DNA of 64,000 nt from Candidatus Berkelbacteria bacterium RIFCSPLOWO2_01_FULL_50_28 (GCA_001774395.1 MEZX01000001.1:49879-113878), one strand, 5' to 3'. Positions 51,211-60,602 are shown, counted from the first letter of the stretch. The notes: generated by a model not told the origin, from the sequence alone. Numbers and translations are program-made.

Positions 51211-52478
51211 CGGTACTCGACGCTATGGCTTTGGAGCTCGGACTTCTGTTCTTCTAGTTTGCGTTTCTCTTGCTGACGACGCAGTTTTCGAACCTGACGA
51301 GAGGAAAGCGATTTTTGGTTAGCGATTTCATAGAGCTTTACGAACTGTCCGGCGATCAACTTCCAAGAGAACTTCTCCTCGGCTGTTCTGCGGGCGTTTT
51401 CCGCGAATCGCGCTCGCAGCTCTGAATTGTTCAGGATTTTATTCACCGCTTCGGCGATCTGCTTGCTAGAGCGAGCTCGCACTAAAAAGCCATTCTGGCC
51501 GTTTTTAACCGCTAACGGAATACCGCCTTTTTTGCTAGCGACTACTGGTGTGGACGAGGCCATCGCCTCCAAAATTACTAGGCCAAGCGGCTCGTCCCAA
51601 ACTGACGGGAAAACCGCCACATCGGCGCGACGGTAGAACATTTTCAATTCTGCATCACGTTCTTTATCAAAGTAACCTAAGAAGTGGACATTTTTCAGTT
51701 CCATATCCTCGGCAAGTTTTTCGAGATTTTGGCGCTCTTCACCGTCGCCCATAATATAGATTTCCGCTTTTATTTTTGGAGCAGCCTTAATCAGATAATC
51801 TACCCCCTTTATTTTGGTCAGCTTGCCGGAAAATAAGACCACTCTCTTGCCTTTAAGGCCGTATTTCCCCTCAATTAACGTCACCGGCCCGGACTTTGAG
51901 TAGGTTTTTAAGTCTATACCGCCGGTTATCACTTTGGTTTTCCAGTTCAAACGGCGACCGAAAATTTTAAACATCCAGCGACGTGTATCGCCGGAAACGG
52001 GGACGATAAACTCCGCTCGTTCCAAAGCCAAACGTGTTTGAGAGACGTAGCGCAGGTCAATTGTGGCCGCCATCAAACAAGTGCCGTGCACGGACACAAC
52101 GTAGGAGATGCCGTAAATACTTTTTAGTAGTGACGCCACCCAGCTTAAGAGCGAGGCGTGGTGAACGTGAATAACATCAGGCTTAAAATCGTCAACGGCC
52201 TTCATTACTGATCGCAGATATTCGACGTAAAATTCCGAGATTTCGTGCTCGGTGAGGTCAGTAAACCGTTTGGTATCTGGCCATTCCGGGTGCATTGTAA
52301 AAGCGGCGTGGAACGGCATTCCAAGCGGGTAGATTTTCACACCTTTTAGCTCCCGCTCTTCTGGGGCAACAATGGCCAGCTCATGTCCAAGTGCTGCCAG
52401 GTTTTCGGACAGTTTACGGGCGTAGGTACCGCTACCGCTGCCCCAAAGCGGGAACACTAAAAGATGGAGGATCTTCAT
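51207..52478 (-). CDS. GT4-family glycosyltransferase (A)
   Basis: 423 residues, GT-B fold. N-terminal GSGSGTYARKLSENLAALG glycine loop, HVHHASLLSWVASLLKS, donor domain with VVLFSGKLTKIKGVDYLIKA and FPSVWDEPLGLVILEAMASS (E-x7-E). A Lys/Arg-rich C-terminal helix follows (about 385-423). It transfers a sugar to a lipid or polymer acceptor on the inner membrane face. Part of a carbohydrate block. Confidence 0.85.
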   Translation of the reverse strand: MKILHLLVFPLWGSGSGTYARKLSENLAALGHELAIVAPEERELKGVKIYPLGMPFHAAFTMHPEWPDTKRFTDLTEHEISEFYVEYLRSVMKAVDDFKPDVIHVHHASLLSWVASLLKSIYGISYVVSVHGTCLMAATIDLRYVSQTRLALERAEFIVPVSGDTRRWMFKIFGRRLNWKTKVITGGIDLKTYSKSGPVTLIEGKYGLKGKRVVLFSGKLTKIKGVDYLIKAAPKIKAEIYIMGDGEERQNLEKLAEDMELKNVHFLGYFDKERDAELKMFYRRADVAVFPSVWDEPLGLVILEAMASSTPVVASKKGGIPLAVKNGQNGFLVRARSSKQIAEAVNKILNNSELRARFAENARRTAEEKFSWKLIAGQFVKLYEIANQKSLSSRQVRKLRRQQEKRKLEEQKSELQSHSVEYR

Positions 52479-52528
52479 TCTGCTTCTATTTTACACTTTT
52501 TTTACCAGGTAAATCCAGGGGCGAGGGC

Positions 52529-53587
52529 TTAGCGGAGAATTTTTTTCGCCGCGGCTAGATAATTTTCTGTCATGACCTTCGACGAGAACTTGGTTTCAAC
52601 TAATTTGCGACACACTTTACGGTCTATTTGATTGATGTTTTTAATTGCTTCGGCCATCGCTTTTGGCGAATCAACAACAAATCCCACTTCCCCATCCTTG
52701 ATTACTTCCGGCACAGCGCCGTTTGGATAGGCAACAACCGGCGTACCGCAAGAAAGTGCTTCAATCATTATCAGCCCAAAGGGTTCCGGCCATTTTGTTG
52801 GGAAAAGCACGGCCAGAGCATTTTGGAAATAACCCAACTTTGTCCCATAATCAATTTCGCCCAAATAAATTACGTTTTTGTGATCGATCTCTGGCTCTAT
52901 TTTTTCTTCGTAGTAATGTTGGTCGCGAATTTTGCCGGCGAGAATGAGTTTCACACCCGCTGCTTTGGCGGCGAGAACCGCGTCTAGTGTATTTTTGTGC
53001 TCACCAACCGTACCGATCCAAAAGACAAAATCCTGTGCCGGTTGCTCCAGCATAGGAAACATTTCCAGATCCACCCCGTTGTAAACGGTGGCGATAAAAT
53101 TAGGCAGTTTGGCCCACTGGCCGCGCTGGTTGTTGGAAATAGAGATGGCGTAAGCTTTTGGATTAGCGAGCAAGACGTCGATATTTTCGGGTAGGACCGG
53201 CAGATGGAAGATAGAAATGATTGGTGTGGCGATGAGATTTGTGAGCGGGGCAAAAGCCACTTCGCCACGAGTGTGATTGAAAATGACATCGAGCTTCTCG
53301 TGATCTTTAACTAACCGGGTGGCAACGGCGGCAAAGTAGGTCATCTCTAACCTAAGTTTCCGCGAAGATTCCTGGCTGGCTAGGTCGCTCAGCAGGTCAT
53401 TAATGGCTTTCGGAAAGATTGTGATTTTTTCCTGCGCGGGCAAGTCACATCGGCCGGCATGAAATAACGTTACATGATGGCCGAGTTTAACTAACTCCTT
53501 AACCTTAACGGCAATAATATTTTCCGTCCCACCTTGCTTTGTTGGTGGTAAGTTCAAAAATGGTGGAGCGACGATGGCAATACGCAT
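52529..53587 (-). CDS. GT4-family glycosyltransferase (B)
   Basis: 352 residues, GT-B fold. MRIAIVAPPFLNLPPTKQGG (donor loop), VIFNHTRGEVAFAPL, donor domain FVFWIGTVGEHKNTLDAVLA and FPTKWPEPFGLIMIEALSCG, then GTPVVAYPNGAVPEVI. Closely resembles the two plus-strand GT4 genes at 54532 and 55590, so the set looks like paralogues. Confidence 0.85.
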   Translation of the reverse strand: MRIAIVAPPFLNLPPTKQGGTENIIAVKVKELVKLGHHVTLFHAGRCDLPAQEKITIFPKAINDLLSDLASQESSRKLRLEMTYFAAVATRLVKDHEKLDVIFNHTRGEVAFAPLTNLIATPIISIFHLPVLPENIDVLLANPKAYAISISNNQRGQWAKLPNFIATVYNGVDLEMFPMLEQPAQDFVFWIGTVGEHKNTLDAVLAAKAAGVKLILAGKIRDQHYYEEKIEPEIDHKNVIYLGEIDYGTKLGYFQNALAVLFPTKWPEPFGLIMIEALSCGTPVVAYPNGAVPEVIKDGEVGFVVDSPKAMAEAIKNINQIDRKVCRKLVETKFSSKVMTENYLAAAKKILR

Positions 53588-53610
53588 GGCTTCAGTATAG
53601 CCGTTGCGAT

Positions 53611-53645
53611 AAAAAAATCGACCGCCAGGAAGAACTTGGCGATCG
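53611..53645 (-). terminator. Terminator of the GDPD gene
   Basis: On the minus strand a stem CGCCA/TGGCG (extended by CGA/TCG) is followed by seven T (53611-53617). Confidence 0.7.
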
Positions 53646-53659
53646 AGGTGCGGACGGGT

Positions 53660-54415
53660 TCAGACGTGGTCGAGTGCGTATGCTCCGACAAGACAGAGGG
53701 ATGGATCGTTTAGGATCATCCCTTTCGCTCCCATTGAGTCTAACCTGCGGATCTGCCCGAGCGTGCAAACCCCGCCATCGGCGTGGTTTGGGCCGCCAGT
53801 CATGATACACAAAGCCTGATGGCCTGGGATCTGACTGATGAGGCCTAGAGGGTCGGTCAGCTGATCCTGCTCATCGAGAAGCCAGGATTGCCAGAGCCGA
53901 ATCCAGTGAACATTGCTGTGGCAGAATTGCTCCAGTTCCTCCTGGCTGCAAAACGCCAAGACCTGGCTGGTGTTTTCCCAGCCGGACAGCTCGCTTAGGC
54001 GATGAACACCGTAGATCACCTGGTTCTGAAGACCCGCCCACCTGACTTGCTGACAAACCTCATCCACAATGTCATCACTTTTGAGATCTAGCAGCACGGT
54101 TGGTTGATGCGGCGCCTGCTTGGCCGCCGCAAGGACTTCCAGCAACGTTGGGATACGTTCGGCGTCGCCCCCTTCTGCGGGGAAAACATCGAGTTTGAAG
54201 CCTATATCCTGAAGACGGTATTTCCTGACACCATCAAGACCAAATGAGCGAATCATGTCGCTCCCTAGCGACAAGTTGTGGGTGCAGATGAGCGCATCTT
54301 TGCATGCGACCACGTCGATCTCAATGTTGAGGCCGAGGTTGAAGCAACGAAGTACGCCTGAAAGTGTGTTTCCGAGAGTCTCCACGGATCCACCGCGGTG
54401 AGCGAAGAAGATCAT
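53660..54415 (-). CDS. Glycerophosphodiester phosphodiesterase family protein
   Basis: 251 residues, cytosolic. GDPD motifs: FFAHRGGSVETLGNTLSG (HRG), NIEIDVVACKDALICTHN (ExD and second His), TVLLDLKSDD. The catalytic His pair, Glu and Asp are present. It hydrolyses glycerophosphodiesters, perhaps from lipids or teichoic-type polymers. ATG 54415 follows a GGAGG site. It has its own terminator and may be independent of the surrounding GTs. Confidence 0.85.
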   Translation of the reverse strand: MIFFAHRGGSVETLGNTLSGVLRCFNLGLNIEIDVVACKDALICTHNLSLGSDMIRSFGLDGVRKYRLQDIGFKLDVFPAEGGDAERIPTLLEVLAAAKQAPHQPTVLLDLKSDDIVDEVCQQVRWAGLQNQVIYGVHRLSELSGWENTSQVLAFCSQEELEQFCHSNVHWIRLWQSWLLDEQDQLTDPLGLISQIPGHQALCIMTGGPNHADGGVCTLGQIRRLDSMGAKGMILNDPSLCLVGAYALDHV

Positions 54416-54531
54416 GTTGTTAATATCCTCCAGAATGGCACGATGAGCTTTCTATTGTGCTCAGGAATCTTATTACATTTCTCGAGAAGAGTCAATAGGT
54501 AGACGAGGAATATTTAAGGTAAGATGAATTC

Positions 54532-55593
54532 ATGAAGATCGTTCAAGTTTCGTCCCTCTGGGAGGCAACACCGCCACCAAAATACGGCGGCCTTGAAGTA
54601 GTTGTCTCTAATCTTACAGAGGAATTGGTCAGGCGGGGACACTCCGTTGTTTTGTTTGCCACAGGCGATTCCAGAACCAAAGCTAGACTCTTATCAACTT
54701 ATCCTAGGGCTTTGTATCGAGATGGCGTCCCTTGGGCATCGCTTTACGACACGCTTATTCATGTCTCAGAAGCTGTACGCTTTGCCGAGGTGTGGGGTGC
54801 TGACATCGTACACAACCATCTCTCATACCGATCTTTATCAAGTATGTCGCTGAGCAAGGTGCCGTTTGTTAACACAATTCATGGGGTACTGGACGAAAAA
54901 ATCATCACATCAGATATTCTACGGACATTTAATCACTATCGCGGGCAGCCATATATTTCAATTTCAGATTATCAACGACGGCATGCCAAAAAGTTAAATT
55001 GGGTTAAGACCGTTTATAACGGCATCGATGTATCTTCCTTCCCGTTCGAGAGTAACCCAAGGGGAGACTATCTGCTGTGGATCGGGCGCTTCACTGCCAA
55101 TAAGGCACCCCATCTAGCGATAGAGCTGGCGAGGCAAGCAGGAATTCCGCTCAAAATGGCCGCCAAACTAGATCAGCAATCACCCAAAGATATCGATTAC
55201 TTTAATCACGAGATTAAACCGCTGCTGAAACCTGGTGTTGCCGAATGGGTCGGTGAGATTGGGCATAAAGAAAAAGCCCTACTCTACAAGGATGCGCTAG
55301 CTTTCCTGAACCCGATTCAATGGGATGAACCATTTGGGCTGACTGTAGCTGAGTCGATGGCTTGCGGCACGCCAGTTATCGCCTATCGCCGAGGCTCCAT
55401 GCCTGAGCTGATAATTGACGGTGAAACGGGTTTCCTAATAAAACCCAACCACGAAGATCAGTTTTTGGCAGCGATTAAGAAAGTCGGAACCATTGATAGA
55501 GCCAAGTGTCGTCAACATGCTGATTCTAATTTCTCGGTAACGGCAATGACCGACGGCTACCTATCGGTGTACGAAAAATTATTGGCTAAATGA
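54532..55593 (+). CDS. GT4-family glycosyltransferase (C)
   Basis: 353 residues. WEATPPPKYGGLEVVVSNLT donor loop, ADIVHNHLSYRSLSSMSLSK, YLLWIGRFTANKAPHLAIEL, PIQWDEPFGLTVAESMACGT (E-x7-E). TAAGAT at 54520-54525 lies 6 nt before ATG (leaderless start possible). Its stop overlaps the next GT4 gene by 4 nt (ATGA), giving a coupled pair. Confidence 0.87.
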   Translation: MKIVQVSSLWEATPPPKYGGLEVVVSNLTEELVRRGHSVVLFATGDSRTKARLLSTYPRALYRDGVPWASLYDTLIHVSEAVRFAEVWGADIVHNHLSYRSLSSMSLSKVPFVNTIHGVLDEKIITSDILRTFNHYRGQPYISISDYQRRHAKKLNWVKTVYNGIDVSSFPFESNPRGDYLLWIGRFTANKAPHLAIELARQAGIPLKMAAKLDQQSPKDIDYFNHEIKPLLKPGVAEWVGEIGHKEKALLYKDALAFLNPIQWDEPFGLTVAESMACGTPVIAYRRGSMPELIIDGETGFLIKPNHEDQFLAAIKKVGTIDRAKCRQHADSNFSVTAMTDGYLSVYEKLLAK

Positions 55594-56666
55594 AAATCGC
55601 AAAGTTTATCACCTCAAAGCACACGTTTCCCTACCCAAAGGGCAAAATTTTTGCCCCTTACGACGTGGCCGATTTACTTACCCGCGAGCTGCTGGCCCAG
55701 GGGCATGAGGTGACGTGGTTCGCCCCCAAGGGAACGATAACTCCAGCCAAACTAGTTGACTGCGATATGCTCGCGTCGTCTGAGGATCCGCGTTGGAATA
55801 CGGCAGAGCCGGCTCTGACGAGAGAGATTCGTCTTTGGTCAGATTCGGTCTTTCTTTCGCACTTGGCGACACAGGCCAACGAGTTCGACATCATTCATTT
55901 CGATAGCTTTTCACTGGCCCTACCTTTTGCTCGGCTAATGAACGGCAAGCCGGTGGTGGTGACGTTACACAACCCATTTGACTCGGAGTTTGTCATTGAG
56001 CAAACTCGTGTTCATGCTGATCTGAAGAATATCCACTACGTTTCGATCTCCGATAATCAACGCCTACCAAACCCAGAGATCCAGTACATTAAAACAATTT
56101 ATCACGGCCTCGAATTAGATAAGCATCCCTGGACAGAGAAGCCTGGTGACCGCTGGCTCTTTGCCGCGCGAATCGTCCCCTATAAAGGAGCACACACGGC
56201 CATCGAAATTGCCCAAAAAGCAGGGATCAAGCTAGATATTGCTGGCCCGGTTTTTGACGACCCCAAGAACAAGGAATACTTCGAAACTCAGATAAAACCC
56301 CATCTGGATGGAGAGAAAATTCGTTACGTTGGTCCCATTCCCAGGGAAGAGCTGTTCTTCCACTATTACCCAGCGGCAAGAGGATTTTTGTTCCCTTTGG
56401 AATGGGAAGAACCCTTCGGGTTGACAGTCATTGAGTCACTGGCCGCCGGTTCGCCAGTTGTCTGTTTCCCCAAAGGCTCAATGCCGGAGCTTATCGAAGA
56501 CGGCAAAACCGGCTTCTTACCAAAAACTGTTGACGAGGCTGTGGCAGCCGTCAAAAAAATCGATCAAATTAGCCGCAGTTACTGTCGTTACGTGGCCGAG
56601 CAGCGGTTCTCAACGGAGCGGGTTACGAAAGAATATCTTGAAGTGTTTGAGCAGCTAACTAAGTAA
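55590..56666 (+). CDS. GT4-family glycosyltransferase (D)
   Basis: 358 residues: TFPYPKGKIFAPYDVADLLT, FDIIHFDSFSLALPFARLMN, WLFAARIVPYKGAHTAIEIA, FPLEWEEPFGLTVIESLAAG (E-x7-E), SPVVCFPKGSMPELI. Paralogue of the preceding gene. The 3' end overlaps the convergent ruvC by 8 bp. Confidence 0.87.
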   Translation: MKIAKFITSKHTFPYPKGKIFAPYDVADLLTRELLAQGHEVTWFAPKGTITPAKLVDCDMLASSEDPRWNTAEPALTREIRLWSDSVFLSHLATQANEFDIIHFDSFSLALPFARLMNGKPVVVTLHNPFDSEFVIEQTRVHADLKNIHYVSISDNQRLPNPEIQYIKTIYHGLELDKHPWTEKPGDRWLFAARIVPYKGAHTAIEIAQKAGIKLDIAGPVFDDPKNKEYFETQIKPHLDGEKIRYVGPIPREELFFHYYPAARGFLFPLEWEEPFGLTVIESLAAGSPVVCFPKGSMPELIEDGKTGFLPKTVDEAVAAVKKIDQISRSYCRYVAEQRFSTERVTKEYLEVFEQLTK

Positions 56667-57135
56667 TCGTGTGGGCTAGCGCAATTGCCACCGCGTCGGC
56701 GGCATCATCGCCCAGTTTCTTTTTGGCGTCAATATTAAAATAGTGCCGTATAAAATTCTGGACATCTTTTTTCTTGGCCTTGCCGTTGCCGAGCAATACT
56801 TTTTTCAATCGCAACGGGGCAATTTCCACTATTTCAATATTCACTTGGGCGGCGGCCAGCAACACGACGCCACGGGCTTGAGCCACGGAAAAGGCCGAGG
56901 TAATGTTCCGAGCAAAAAATAGCGTTTCGATCGCCATCAAATCAGGTTGAATCTTGTTCAGGCGGCTGACCAGTTCTTCGTATATAAAGGAGAGCTTCTG
57001 CGGCTCGGGCGAGTTCGGAGTAGTCAGAATACAGTCGTAATGGATTAAATGCGGCTTGCCGTCGATAACCTCAATTAGCCCTAAACCTAGCCGGCCCGAG
57101 CCCGGGTCGATGCCCAAAATTCGTTTCCCTTTCAT
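56659..57135 (-). CDS. ruvC: Holliday-junction endonuclease RuvC
   Basis: 158 residues, full length. Catalytic Asp in ILGIDPGSGRLGLGLIE, Glu in LMAIETLFFARNITSAFSVA, and the last acidic pair in KLGDDAADAVAIALAH. It resolves Holliday junctions with RuvAB; no ruvA/ruvB are in the window. Downstream of yebC by 7 nt. Confidence 0.95.
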   Translation of the reverse strand: MKGKRILGIDPGSGRLGLGLIEVIDGKPHLIHYDCILTTPNSPEPQKLSFIYEELVSRLNKIQPDLMAIETLFFARNITSAFSVAQARGVVLLAAAQVNIEIVEIAPLRLKKVLLGNGKAKKKDVQNFIRHYFNIDAKKKLGDDAADAVAIALAHTIT

Positions 57136-57142
57136 CAGGTCT

Positions 57143-57871
57143 TCACTCTACCAGATTGTCCGGTAGCTCGAAGTTGCTGGAAACGCGTGCGACATCGTCC
57201 AAATCATCAAGCGCGGTGGCGAGTTTGATTATTTTTTCGGCCGTCTTTTCGTCCGTGATCGGGATGTTAGCACTCGGATGGAATTCGAGATTAACGTGTT
57301 CGCTTGAAAAACCAGCCGCTGCAAGTTTGTGCCGAACCTGTTCCAGCTCTTTCGGGTCGGTGTAAACAAAAACAGTTCGATCTACAGCCTCCACATCTTC
57401 GGCCCCAGCGTCGATCGCCGATAGCTCCGCCGTTTCGGCGTCAACATCTTCCAGCACAATCTGTCCGCGCTTTGTAAATAGATAAGCTACTGAGCCGCTC
57501 TCTGCCAGCTTGCCGTCGAATTTATTGAGCGTCGATCGGATATCGCCGACGGTTCGGTTGCGATTATCGCTGGCCGTTTCTATCAGAAATGCTGTTCCAC
57601 CCGGACCGTAAGCTTCGAATGTAACTTCTTCCAAGAATCCCGCACCAGCTCCCGTTGCCCGCTCGATCGCCCGCTCGATATTGTCTTTTGGCATGTTGGC
57701 AGCTCGAGCTTTGTCGATGGCAATTCGCAGCTGAAAATTCATATCAGGATCCGCTCCGCCACGCGCCGCAAGAGATACGGCGTTAGCAAGTTTAGAAAAA
57801 ATAGCGCCCCGTTTTTGATCGGCCGCTCCTTTTTGGTGCTTAATTGTTGACCACTTACTATGCCCACTCAT
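57143..57871 (-). CDS. yebC: YebC/PmpR-family DNA-binding or translation factor
   Basis: 242 residues. N-terminal MSGHSKWSTIKHQKGAADQK, then the conserved RAANMPKDNIERAIERATGA, YGPGGTAFLIETASDNRNRT, and a C-terminal DLDDVARVSSNFELPDN. YebC proteins act as regulators or relieve ribosome stalling. Paired with ruvC as in many bacteria. The 3' operator copy of the XRE gene lies 55 bp upstream of its start. Confidence 0.95.
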   Translation of the reverse strand: MSGHSKWSTIKHQKGAADQKRGAIFSKLANAVSLAARGGADPDMNFQLRIAIDKARAANMPKDNIERAIERATGAGAGFLEEVTFEAYGPGGTAFLIETASDNRNRTVGDIRSTLNKFDGKLAESGSVAYLFTKRGQIVLEDVDAETAELSAIDAGAEDVEAVDRTVFVYTDPKELEQVRHKLAAAGFSSEHVNLEFHPSANIPITDEKTAEKIIKLATALDDLDDVARVSSNFELPDNLVE

Positions 57872-57925
57872 TTTTATCCTTCCTACTTTCTTCCGTAATT
57901 CTAATTCAATTTGTCACCCTCTACC

Positions 57926-57947
57926 ATTATCGGCTCTAACCGATAAT
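57926..57947. promoter_or_regulatory. XRE palindrome, 3' copy
   Basis: ATTATCGG-N6-CCGATAAT (spacer CTCTAA) ends one base before the stop of the XRE gene and lies upstream of yebC. Confidence 0.7.
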
Positions 57948-57948
57948 A

Positions 57949-58299
57949 CTACTCAACCAATATCTTAATCTTCACGCCGAGTGTTCTCGCCACCCTCTCA
58001 AGAAACTCAACCGTCGGATTAGTCTTGCCGGTCTCAAAATCGGATACTTCAGACTGAGAAGTTCTTAACGAATTGGCCAGTGTTATTTGCGACATACCCA
58101 AGCGCAAACGAGCAAGCTTTAGCTCACCAACGATCTCTTGAAACCAATCTGCCTGAACCGGTTCATAGGCGTACTTTGCCCGGCGTGCAAGTAGGTTTCG
58201 TATTCGGCGACGGTTGTAAGCTTTCTTTGGGCCACCGCTAGATACGGTAATGTACTCCTCCTCGGCGGGGCTTATTTCAATTAGTTTTCGTCTGGGCAT
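57949..58299 (-). CDS. XRE-family transcriptional regulator
   Basis: 116 residues from ATG 58299 (MPRRKLIEISPAEEEYITVS); a GTG at 58308 lies inside the operator. A C-terminal Cro/CI HTH (LKLARLRLGMSQITLANSLR, TSQSEVSDFETGKTNPTVEF) follows a basic stretch (KKAYNRRRIRNLLARRA). The promoter copy of a 22-28-bp palindrome contains a GATAAT -10-like word just before the start, and a second copy follows the stop, so it is probably autoregulatory and may also control yebC-ruvC. No toxin partner is seen. Confidence 0.82.
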   Translation of the reverse strand: MPRRKLIEISPAEEEYITVSSGGPKKAYNRRRIRNLLARRAKYAYEPVQADWFQEIVGELKLARLRLGMSQITLANSLRTSQSEVSDFETGKTNPTVEFLERVARTLGVKIKILVE

Positions 58300-58305
58300 C
58301 TCATA

Positions 58306-58333
58306 CACATTATCGGCTCTAACCGATAATGTG
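58306..58333. promoter_or_regulatory. XRE palindrome, promoter copy
   Basis: Perfect 11-bp arms (CACATTATCGG facing CCGATAATGTG) around CTCTAA. It contains the GATAAT -10-like box for the XRE gene. Confidence 0.75.
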
Positions 58334-58342
58334 TCCAGAGTA

Positions 58343-59206
58343 TTACACGCCAGTTTGATACGAGTAGCGGTCTAGCCAAATGTCAAAACGAATTGTGCCG
58401 TCAGTATCGGTGCGCAAGATTTTCGGCAGCAGTTTTTTTAGCCGCGTCATTACGGACGGTGCTGGGTGGCCGTAACGATTATTCTTACCCACTTGAATCA
58501 CGGCGATTTTTGCCTTTACCGCGCGCAGGAAATCTTCGCTTGAGCCGTTTTTTGAGCCGTGGTGCGCAACCTTCAAAATATCGACTTGTCGTACTAATCC
58601 ACGTGCGACCAGCTGAGTTTCCAACGGCGCCTCGGCATCGGCCGTGAGCAGAATCGTCGACGAGCCGTACTGCCAGAAAGTTACGATACTGCCGTCGTTC
58701 TGGTTTTGCGGCATTATTCCAGCGAAACTCGTTAAAGGCGAAATCGCAATCCCCTCTAAATCGCCAAACTTCACCGTTTTACCGGCCGTCACAACTGTAG
58801 TGGGAATTTTCTTTTTGGCGATGAGCGCTATAAACTTCTCGTACATTTTTGTGCTATGCTTGGCGCCGTTTAGCCAGATGCGGTCAACTTTATAATGTTT
58901 CAGAACCTCGTTTATGCCGCCCAAGTGGTCAGCGTCGTTATGGGTGGAGATGACCAAATCAATCTCTTTGTCGTTTATCGGTAGGGCTTTCGACAGCTCG
59001 CTCAAAACCTTGCTGCCCCAACCGCCGTCGATTAAAATTTGATGATGGTCAGCCGTGTCAAGCAATATTGAGTCGCCCTGGCCGACATCAAAAAACCAGA
59101 GTTTTAGCTCGTTGCCCCGCTCGGCTGCCTGGAATCCAGAGAAACCGTAGGTGATAGCTGCCAGCAACGCCAACGCTAGCAGAATTCGCCAAATTGGATT
59201 TTTCAT
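58343..59206 (-). CDS. ComEC C-terminal-type metallo-beta-lactamase hydrolase
   Basis: 287 residues with an N-terminal membrane anchor (LLALALLAAITYGFSGFQAA). MBL motifs: FFDVGQGDSILLDTADHH, STHNDADHLGGINEVLKHY (HxHxDH variant: T-H-N-D-A-D-H), DILKVAHHGSKNGSS. In canonical ComEC this domain is fused to the channel; here it is a separate gene overlapping the channel gene by 4 nt (ATGA). It likely degrades the non-transported strand during DNA uptake. Confidence 0.88.
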   Translation of the reverse strand: MKNPIWRILLALALLAAITYGFSGFQAAERGNELKLWFFDVGQGDSILLDTADHHQILIDGGWGSKVLSELSKALPINDKEIDLVISTHNDADHLGGINEVLKHYKVDRIWLNGAKHSTKMYEKFIALIAKKKIPTTVVTAGKTVKFGDLEGIAISPLTSFAGIMPQNQNDGSIVTFWQYGSSTILLTADAEAPLETQLVARGLVRQVDILKVAHHGSKNGSSEDFLRAVKAKIAVIQVGKNNRYGHPAPSVMTRLKKLLPKILRTDTDGTIRFDIWLDRYSYQTGV

Positions 59207-60396
59207 TGCGGTAGGACTTCTAGCTGTGCGAGCAAATCTGGCTGACGTTGTTCGGCCAGACGATTCAGCATTTCAACGCCAACAATAATTGCGACCATTA
59301 ACGCTACTGTCCACCACATACCCAAACTTGTGCTCGTCGCGGCCCACGGTAGCTCGGCAAACCAGCCAGTGACGCTAATAATCCACTGCAGAATCGGCCA
59401 GCAGATAAATATCGCTAACTTCCCCAGAGGCGGCAAGCTGAAAAGCAGAATAATCCCAATTATTCCTAGTCCCATCAAGAGCGGGATTAGGGGCAGAACT
59501 AGAATGTTTGTGAGCGGTGATACGATCGATAATCGTTCGAAGTAGGCCACAATCAACGGCGCGGTTAGCAGTGTTGCAGCCAGCGTTTCGGCCAAAATTG
59601 AGCTGATCGCATTGGGTATCGGTAAGCGCGAAAGGGGGATATTTATTATCGGCGCCAAACGTACCAAGGCGTAAGTGGCCACAACCGAAAGTTGAAAGCC
59701 GATGCTGAAAACGATTTTTGGCTCGAAAATTGCTAGCACGCCGGCGGCCAAAATCAGCAAATTCACTGAACGGCTCGGCCGGCCGATCATCCGTGCCCAA
59801 ATTATAGTGGTGGCCATTACGGCCGCTCGCAAAATGGATGCTGGCGCGCCGGTGATGATAACAAAAAACAAAATTAGGCCTAGCGACACCCACATGGCCT
59901 TGCGTCCCAACCAACCCCGTAGCAACGTTTCGGCATTTTTCGACAAGATTGTCAGGTTATAGCCAGACACTGCGATGATATGCGTTAATCCCACAACTCG
60001 AAAGGCGTCAACTAAATCTTTGTCCAGCTGCACCTTGTTGCCAAATATGATCCCGCCCAAAAGTGAGCCGTGCGGTTCGGGCAGAACGGCAAATATTCTT
60101 TCGCCGATACTGTTGCGCAGTGTTTCAAGCCAAGTAGAGAGTTGTGAAAGAAAGTTGAGGTGAAGCCACGTTTCGCCGCCGGTAAGCTGCCAAACAATCA
60201 TTCCCGCTCCGGCCGCAGTAGCGCCCAGCGCCAGTAGCTCTACCCACTCCTCCTGCTTGCTCCACCACAACAGTCCCCACAGCCCAGTTAGCCAACCCAG
60301 GATAAGTAGCGGAAAGTTAGAATATTTTCCAATTACCAACCCGCTGATAAAAATTAGCCAGAAGAGCAAGAACTTTTGCGATGGGGTGAATGTCAT
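59203..60396 (-). CDS. comEC: ComEC/Rec2 competence channel, membrane part
   Basis: 397 residues from ATG 60396 (AGGG just upstream; the frame is open to 60453). Membrane helices frame the competence domain: HGSLLGGIIFGNKVQLDKDL, HIIAVSGYNLTILSKN, LSRLPIPNAISSILAETLAA. The N-terminal OB part is short and the MBL domain is encoded separately downstream. It forms the inner-membrane pore for transforming DNA, supplied by ComEA and a pilus. Confidence 0.9.
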   Translation of the reverse strand: MTFTPSQKFLLFWLIFISGLVIGKYSNFPLLILGWLTGLWGLLWWSKQEEWVELLALGATAAGAGMIVWQLTGGETWLHLNFLSQLSTWLETLRNSIGERIFAVLPEPHGSLLGGIIFGNKVQLDKDLVDAFRVVGLTHIIAVSGYNLTILSKNAETLLRGWLGRKAMWVSLGLILFFVIITGAPASILRAAVMATTIIWARMIGRPSRSVNLLILAAGVLAIFEPKIVFSIGFQLSVVATYALVRLAPIINIPLSRLPIPNAISSILAETLAATLLTAPLIVAYFERLSIVSPLTNILVLPLIPLLMGLGIIGIILLFSLPPLGKLAIFICWPILQWIISVTGWFAELPWAATSTSLGMWWTVALMVAIIVGVEMLNRLAEQRQPDLLAQLEVLPQ

Positions 60397-60470
60397 CCCT
60401 GTCAATTTAGCACTAAAGCAGGCTTTGAAAAGCCAGGGCAATTTTTCAGACACATCCGAAACAGTTTTTC

Positions 60471-60515
60471 GTAGGGGCCAGGGGGTTAGTTGCTAGGCAC
60501 CCCCTAGGCCCCTAC
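60471..60515. other. Long GC-rich hairpin
   Basis: GTAGGGGCC (60471-60479) pairs with GGCCCCTAC (60507-60515), continued by GGGGGT/ACCCCC (60481-60486 with 60499-60504). It lies upstream of comEC. Confidence 0.55.
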
Positions 60516-60551
60516 AACCCCTACCCCGCACGCTCGCCCCAGGCGGGTGGT

Positions 60552-60602
60552 GAAAATTCTCCTCCCTTCCGGAAGATTCGCGGAGCGAATCGACGAATTT
60601 TC
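60552..60602. other. Nested hairpin
   Basis: GAAAATTC (60552-60559) faces GAATTTTC (60595-60602), with an inner GATTCGC-gga-GCGAATC (60575-60591). Confidence 0.55.
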
